Source of the DNA: Bugula neritina
Taxonomy: Eukaryota > Bryozoa > Gymnolaemata > Cheilostomatida > Bugulidae
Assembly (NCBI GenBank): GCA_964035545.1
Contig: OZ037770.1
Span: 11,336,463 to 11,400,462 of the forward strand
DNA length: 64,000 nt
Reading direction: 5' to 3'
In this document: positions 57,740 to 64,000 of the stretch, piece after piece
How the letters are laid out: every line of letters starts with the position of its first letter
How positions within the stretch are numbered: position 1 is the stretch's first letter
Program-made: the position numbers and the translations under genes
The notes under the pieces: generated by a model
Seen by the model: only the letters and a program-made list of their open reading frames with translations
Databases searched by the model: none
Told to the model about the DNA's origin: nothing

Positions 57740-60700
57740 TTAGAACAAGTTGATTCGCTTAGTGATGGGCTTCCTGCACATGTGACACTGCCGCAGCCCC
57801 TGCGCACACTCCGAGCAGGCCGAGTGGCCACACAGGAAGGCAGCATTCTTCTTCCTGTCCAGACATATTCCACAAGTCACCGAATCCTCCATTTCCTGTG
57901 AGACAAAAGTTGAGATGACATCATTGCATGACGAGTTGTAATACTACATTATTGTATAGTATTACTATATATGACGGGTTGTTATACTACATTACTGTGT
58001 AGTATCGCTATATATGATGGGTTGTAATACTATATTATTGTATAGTATTGCTATATATGACGGGTTGTAATACTATATTACTGTATAGTATTGCTATATA
58101 TGACAGGTTGCAATACTATATTACTGTATAATAGTACTATGTACGACAGGTTATAATACTACATTACTGTATGGTAGTACTATATGACGACAATAAGGAA
58201 CTTTAGTGGTGTCACAGTGGTGGACACACAGACAGAATAATATTCAACTGACCTGTAGTTTCTTGTGCATATCTTTAATGTTTATACCTTCTCCACTCTT
58301 GGGCCGTGACAGTTCAGTACCATCTAAAACACACGCGTAGCTCTGAGTATAATATACAACCAAGTTATCCACCTGTACACTTGGATATCAACAAACCAGC
58401 CAAAATTAAAGCTTTTGTGTCAAAATAATGATGGGAGTTTTGTGACTTTTAAATTACTAGATAGCCAAATAGTTGAAGATTTAACAATTAGACATGATTT
58501 TAGAATTATATATATTTGATTAAAAGATGTGGCTTATAGCCAAAGTTCCTGAGAATAAACATGATGGGGGAGGCGCATGGCCTCCCTCTGTGCTGGAACA
58601 AAAATTAAAAGCTTTCAATAAAAGATAGCATTTTTACTGAATCCCCTTTTATTAATAATCTCCATTATGTGCATTAAATATATACAAGTTATATTATGGG
58701 GAAAACCCACAATAATATGGGAAAACCCGAGACTAGACAGTTGACAGACCTGGAAATATTTTCCGTTCTATAAGAATTGAACAGGACAAGCATTTCTTCA
58801 TCTTAATGCAGCAGTCACCACAGGAAATCTTGTGTCCGCAGGGTTTAAACAGCACTAGCAGTGTTTCCTCATCGCATACTATACACTGAGGGATAGCTCT
58901 GTAAAAGTATCACGCACACTGCAGTTGAAAATAGTACACTACATGACATGGCAATACCAATTCTAACATCACGCACTGCAGTTAAAAATAGTATGCCATT
59001 AGAGAAGAAAGCATGGTACTGAGTAAAATACAGTACGTGACTTGGCAATACCGATTTTAGTACTACACACACTGCAGCTAAAAATAGAAAGGAAATCGGG
59101 ATACCTAAATAACGAAAATTAGGTAACCTGGCAATACCGATTTTAGAATAAAACCTACTCGACAATTTTAAATCGCTCTAATTCTTCTTTAAGTTTTGCA
59201 TCTGTGACCAGATCCAGTGGGGTCCTGCTTTTGTTGTCTAAGTGCATCACGTCTGCGCCGTGCTCAGCCAGATATTTGGCAATAGCTGCAGCAGAACACT
59301 GGAAGGTCGCATCGTCTCCCGACCCACTTGCCTGCAATGCATAAGATCTCAGGCTAGAGAAAGAGATGTAGGAGCACAGTCTATTAGTTGTTCTAACCTA
59401 CCCATGGTGCAGTAGTGATAGGTTCTGTGTGTAGCATAGAGATGGGTGAATCGTAAAAGAACGAGAATTGTGTTACAAGAGATATTTAAAAGCTAAATTC
59501 TTGAACATCGAAGCTATTAAGGAAAAAAATTACAGGCTTTGTTTAATGTCATTCAAAACTATCTCCCATTCATTAATGTGGTAAATAAGACAAGAACTGT
59601 AGGCTTTATAATTTTCGTTACAAGGCCATTAAGTTGATGGTAGTGCTTTAAACCTTCTATTATTTATCATTACCCAATCTATACAAGTTACGAGCTTTTC
59701 CAGCTTTCTCTGAACACTACCAGTTATACTCACTAACTCTACCAGTTATCTGGTTACCTGGTCGCGACTGCCTCTGCCGTGAGACGTCTCGCTGTGAGGT
59801 CGAAGGAAGGTGAGATGCAGAGGTGTGTGCCCGTCCTCATCTTCGGCCAGCACACTCGCTCCACTCTCCACGAGTAGCTGCACGACCGGCAGATGACCTT
59901 GAGTACCGGCTAACATCAGTGGCGTCTGCTGGCGGTTGTTTTTGATTTCGATGTCGGCTTCACCCTAAAGAGAGATATTATTGTAAACAGTAAGTCATCC
60001 CTATCTGATTCTTATAAAATTAGTATTACTTACCCCTGGCCGACAGATTACACTTACAGAGTTACTTACCTTAAAAGAGCATTCTCATCTAAATAACTAA
60101 ACCAACAAAAGTAGCATTACTTTTAGTCTTCTTATATCACAGCGTCTTACCTCAAGGTAAAATAACTAACGCTAGGAGCAGCTTTAATACAAGGGAAATC
60201 AGTTTCAAACCACGTAGACTAATACAGCATATCGTATAAAAAGGTATGTAACAAACTAGTCTGATACTCACTGCAGGTGAATTGTAATTAAAGTCACAAT
60301 AATTAAAAGACATGTGTTTACCTGTCGCAGCAAAACTTGGGCCACGGTAGAGTGTCCATTGAGAGAGGCTAGATGTAGGGCGGCGAACCCGTCGTCCTTC
60401 CGCAGGTCCACCATGGAAGCAACTCGGGCTAATATCCTTTCAGTAGCACTAAACATTAGAGGACTTTAGTTTAGTCTGTGAGTCACGACTTTGAATGAAT
60501 ATACATTATAAATTCTCCATTTTACGACATAATGTTTGGAAAAACCCACACTATTAGGTATTATTAATCAAGTTGATTGTGTTTTCACAAGTTTTACTGA
60601 ATTGATATATTGTTACACAGTTTGTTTTGTGTGACATGCAATGACATCACTGCTTGTTGTTGTGATGTAACAATTCAATAAGAGATGACATAACTACTTG

Positions 60701-62719
60701 TTGCTGTGATATAACAACTTACTATGCGTTTCCCTTCAGAGCTGCATGGTGAAGTGCGTTAAATCCACGAGTATTTTTAAGTGAAAAATCAACGTCAGGA
60801 TGATCCATGAGAATAGTGACTATTTCTTTATTATCTTTACCTAAATCAATACAGTCAATACAATCAATACAGTCAATATAATCAATACAGCCAATAATAT
60901 AATCAATACAATCAATAAAATCAATACAGTCAATATAATAACTCAAAACTAGTTCAATTATAATATTTTAATGTTATAGCTTGTGCATAAATCCTACCCA
61001 AACTCATACGCAGGCTATCAATACTCCGCCCACAACAATGTAAGTACCACTCACAATCACACAAGCTCCACCCACCTATGGCGTCATGCTGCGCAGTGTC
61101 CCCATACGTATCCTGGATGTTGACGTCACACTTATGAGAGATGAGAACCTTGACACAGTCTAGGTGCTGTTTATTGACCGCCACGTGCAGGGTGCTGCAG
61201 CCACCGTCGTTGATAGCGTTGACGTTGGCTCCGTGTTCCAGCAGCACTTTCATTATGTCAGGTTGATTGCTACAAGATGAGGCATTGAACACGTGTATCT
61301 AGTTGAGTGTTGGTATAACTAGAACTAGAAGTAGAAGATAGAAGTAGAAAATATAACTAAAATAAAAAAGTAAAATGTAGAACTAGAAGCTATGGGTTTT
61401 GCAATTCTATATTACAGCTGTATAAATATTTCAAAATACATAAAATATTTTCACTAATAGAAACATTTCGCCGCTTATGAAATGAATACACAACTAGTTT
61501 GAAAAAACAAAAGGTTTTTAACAACATAACATACAATAGTAATGGGTAATGTAAACACTTGAATGAGCTACATGCAAACACCGCCCTGTTAGAGCTAATC
61601 TCAATATAACACACTCTGTTATACACACTTTAAAAAACAAGCGCTCTAACAAGCAGACTTACCCAAAAGCTGAGTAGTGAAGTGCGGTATCACCGTCATT
61701 GTCTTTCAGCTCAATATCAGCGTGTGCATTCAGAAGAAGAGTCACCATGTCCATACCTCCCTGATGACTGGCCACCTGCAGAGCCGTTTTACCAGCACTC
61801 TTGGCATTCACCTGTGAATGTCAGTAGTACACAGTCAAACTATGTCACACCATGTCAAACTGTGTCACACTGAGTCAAACAAAGTCACAACGAGTCAAAC
61901 TATGTCACAGTGTGTCAAACTGAGTCACAATATGTCAAACTATGTAACTCTGAGTCAAACTGTGTAACTCTGAGTCAAACTATGTCACAGTGTGTCAAAC
62001 TATGTCACAATGAATAAGTAAAACCATGTCGGAATGAAGTCGAACAGTATAAATTCAAGTGATTAAAACACTGTTACATTGAACCGCTAGGCTTAAAATT
62101 AATAAACTTTGAAATTAGAAAAAAATAATTCAATATAAATAAACAAATCTAGACGTGTTCACACCATCAAAATTAGTCGAGCCACCGATTAACATCATAC
62201 CTGGTCAGGATGTCTGTTTATAATTTCTCTGACAACATCTAAATGACCTTGAGCTGCCTCTTTCACCAAAGAGTCGGGGTTAGCAGGGTCATTCTCCACC
62301 TGCATTATATGATCCAACATCGCCACGCTCTCTTCCACGGCAGCAGCTGTTAAATTCACAATATTTTGAATTGAACTCACGTATATGTTCTCAAATATAT
62401 ATCGAGTAATTTAGTGCAACACTAGACACTGTGAGAATATTGCCATACCAAAACACAAGCAAGATCTGAAACCCATCAGCATTTATTACAGGAGGGGGGG
62501 GAGAGGGGGCTCACCATTAGCAGTGTTGGTAGGAAGAGTGTCACTGGCTTTGCTGTGACCCAGAGTGTCCTCGGCACACTTGGTGTTGTCAACCTGCAGC
62601 TGGTCCTGGGGTCTGGGAACGCAGCACTGAATGTTGAACGTCCAAGTCTGTCCGTTGATACAAACCCTCATGTCTCCGTCGGAATACACCTTCACCACCT
62701 TGCCAACCTGGCCAAGCAC
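57740..62719 (-). CDS. MIB2: E3 ubiquitin ligase Mind bomb 2, C-terminal eleven exons
   Basis: Minus-strand exons: 62719-62515, 62346-62201, 61811-61663, 61269-61076, 60840-60723, 60448-60322, 59964-59758, 59331-59159, 58898-58750, 58323-58253 and 57895-57740, together 564 residues. Order: a MIB/SH3-like repeat (VLGQVGKVVKVYSDGDMRV), about eight ankyrin repeats (for example GKTALQVASHQGGMDMV, GDTALHYSAFGNQ, GFNALHHAALKGN, GFAALHLASLNGHSTVAQ), a first RING (CIVCDEE, CGHKISCGDC, CLSC), the linker FPDGTEL, and a C-terminal RING (CGICLDR, CGHSACSEC, CHMC) ending RINLF. Vertebrate MIB2 has this arrangement, including the R-PDGSE linker and RIQIF-like end, which separates it from MIB1. It ubiquitylates Notch ligands such as Delta to drive endocytosis. 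The N-terminal MIB/HERC2 and ZZ domains lie beyond the right edge. Exons 59758-59964 and 59159-59331 are more divergent than the others. Confidence 0.95.
57929..58187 (-). repeat. 43-bp minisatellite in the last MIB2 intron
   Basis: Six units of 43 bp starting TGACGGGTTGTAATACTATA, beginning 34 bases from the last exon. Each unit contains the dyad TACTATA...TATAGTA. Confidence 0.9.
58905..59155 (-). repeat. About 90-bp degenerate tandem repeat in a MIB2 intron
   Basis: GGCAATACCRATTYTA recurs at about 58,950, 59,044 and 59,130, and ACTGCAGYTAAAAATAG three times between. It fills the whole intron between the last ankyrin exon and the first RING exon. Confidence 0.75.
60845..60943 (-). repeat. 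9-bp minisatellite abutting a MIB2 acceptor
   Basis: About eleven units of TCAATACAG and variants start within five bases of the exon boundary at 60,840, overlapping the polypyrimidine and branch region of the intron. Confidence 0.88.
61828..62010 (-). repeat. 20-bp minisatellite near a MIB2 acceptor
   Basis: About nine units of GTCAAACTATGTCACACCAT and variants, beginning 17 bases from the exon boundary at 61,811. Confidence 0.88.
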
Positions 62720-62862
62720 CTGTCAGAGAGTGACAACATGAGTAAATATACCTTCATTTAACTGACCAAGCACCTGTCAGAGAGTGACAGCATGGGTACA
62801 TATACCTTCAAGTACCTGGTTACCAAGCCAAGCACCTGAGGGATAGTGACACAAGTAAAAAT
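62711..62862 (-). repeat. Threefold repeat of a MIB2 acceptor and exon start
   Basis: Copies start at 62,711, 62,765 and 62,827 on the plus strand, each with CCAAGCACCTG, that is CAGGTGCTTGG in the gene's direction. The 62,711 copy is the real acceptor of the exon at 62,515-62,719; the other two lie upstream in the intron as decoys, and the nearer decoy would lead to a TGA. Confidence 0.8.
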
Positions 62863-63603
62863 GTCATGTAGTGCTTTAGTAAATACTCGGCAAAACAAAG
62901 CTAGATTTTAAGCCACACAAAAATGGCTGCATTAAATAATTTTTTTAAAAGCAAGCGGAAACAGCAAAAAGTTGTTCAATTATTTAAGTTGTTTTCAAGT
63001 TACATAGCAATATAGAGTAAACTGGCTGTAGAGGAGTGCATTTCCTATGAACAGCTGCAGCAATACAATACAGATACAATTCTAAACACAACAAAATGAC
63101 ATCCCAATAAATATTTTCTACATTAATACAATGCCTCCCTATTGCAATACCAATCGGAAACAATGAACACTAATTATAGATTGATAGAAAAAGAGAAAAT
63201 AACTCCTGATGTAAAGTTGATGCTATTGATTGCCAATTCTGCAGACAAAACCAACAAAACAAAAATACCTGCCGAAGACAAATATAGATAATGAATGTGT
63301 AAATATAGCATGTACTGAGGGTATATAAACACAGTCCTGCACAAACACTGCAGCTACACTGTAAGTTAGACAGAAGAGAGGTCAAGGGGGTAATTAGGAG
63401 GATGTAGGACGGCCAGGCATAAGAAAAGTTGCAATTCTTGTCAAAATAGAGTGACATGTGAAATTGGAAACATATCTATCTGCCCATCTGTTCCTACAGA
63501 GAAATGGAAGACAATGGCAGAATTTAAACTCTGTTGAATACTTTACCCAATGGACTGTGAAATAGTGTACATTCACAAAAACTAATGATATTTATCCACT
63601 GGG

Positions 63604-63748
63604 CAGGAGGGAAGGAGGGAGGGAAGGAGGGAGGGAAGGAGGGAGGGAAGGAGGGAGAGAAGGAGGGAAAGATGGAGGGAAGGAGGAAAGGAGGGAGGGA
63701 AGGAGGAAGGGAAGGAGGGAGGGAAAGAGGGAGGGAAGGAGGGAGAGG
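63604..63748. repeat. (GGAGGGAA)n purine microsatellite
   Basis: About 145 bp of GGGAGGGAAGGA-type repeat in the MIB2 intron. The glycine/lysine-rich open frame across it is an artefact. Confidence 0.95.
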
Positions 63749-63879
63749 GTCAAACCAATGTTATAGTGCAGAGCTAATGTCGGGTGTCAAAAGATATTAA
63801 TCCAAATTACCTCCCTCGGATATACACAGCAACTTGGAGTTGAAGGTTATCAAGTACAATTTAGTGTAGGCTAGGGATA

Positions 63880-63983
63880 GTTGGCAATAAGTGTGTGACA
63901 GCTAGCAACAAGTGTGTGACAGCTAGCAACAAGTGTTTGACAGCTAGCAACAAGTGTTTGACAGCTAGCAACAAGTGTGTGAC
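63880..63983. repeat. 21-bp minisatellite at right edge
   Basis: Five units of GCTAGCAACAAGTGTGTGAC plus one base, with alternation between GTGTGTG and GTGTTTG forms. Confidence 0.93.
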
Positions 63984-64000
63984 ATTGTAATATGCCAGAT

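Larger units (their letters stand above)
62863..64000. other. MIB2 intron at right edge
   Basis: No further MIB2 exon could be recognised. Besides the two repeats listed next, it holds only AT-rich sequence. Confidence 0.45.

Noticed and set aside
61828-62010. CRISPR-like regular repeats
   Set aside because: Head-to-tail minisatellite without spacers, in an animal intron.
63585-63800. Gly/Lys/Glu-rich frame near the right edge
   Set aside because: Translation of the (GGAGGGAA)n microsatellite inside the MIB2 intron.

Overview
The window is nuclear DNA of an invertebrate animal. The genes are split into short exons by AT-rich introns with ordinary GT-AG junctions, and one of them, a SAXO4 (PPP1R32) orthologue, is an axonemal protein of ciliated eukaryotes. 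The background is very AT-rich and crowded with minisatellites, tRNA-headed SINEs and small hAT-like elements. I cannot name the species or phylum. All gene models below were assembled by hand from reading frames, splice signals and remembered family consensus; exon ends are exact where paralogues or orthologues agree.

Layout from left to right. (1) 0.99-3.48 kb, +: 3' part of a galactose-3-O-sulfotransferase-like gene. (2) 4.97-11.45 kb, +: complete ten-exon SAXO4/PPP1R32 orthologue. (3) 12.61-15.14 kb, -: complete five-exon POLR2D (RNA polymerase II subunit RPB4), convergent with SAXO4. (4) 15.1-18.8 kb: gene-poor, degenerate ATTAT-type low-complexity DNA ending in a non-LTR reverse-transcriptase relic. 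(5) 18.84-24.70, 39.16-46.04 and 47.63-56.91 kb, all +: three paralogous SLC2A/GLUT-type sugar transporters (called A, B and C here) with an identical 12-exon structure. (6) 25.6-31.4 and 32.6-38.4 kb, between GLUT A and GLUT B: a direct duplication of about 5.8 kb (start-to-start period about 6.99 kb). Each copy holds an intact minus-strand eight-exon gene for an unrecognised 463-residue protein, hAT-like elements, and a short cysteine-rich open frame. (7) 57.74-62.72 kb, -: the 3' eleven exons of a Mind bomb 2 (MIB2) E3 ubiquitin ligase, whose 5' part lies beyond the right edge.

Three things stand out. First, the unknown duplicated gene pair is mosaic: about 1.26 kb covering exons 1-3 is identical between copies, the middle exons differ mostly by amino-acid-changing substitutions, and the C-terminal Cys-Cys-Cys tail is conserved. 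Second, the GLUT array shows exon-by-exon homogenisation (exons 2 and 6 nearly identical in all three copies while exon 3 is about half different), and copy B has lost sugar-binding residues and an acidic dileucine sorting signal that A and C keep. Third, several tandem repeats contain copies of a neighbouring gene's own splice site (SAXO4 exon 8 donor, GLUT A exon 8 acceptor, MIB2 acceptor), producing rows of decoy splice sites; most other minisatellites lie close to exon ends.

The genes do not form a single pathway. The transporters are a local family, and POLR2D, SAXO4 and MIB2 are ordinary conserved neighbours.
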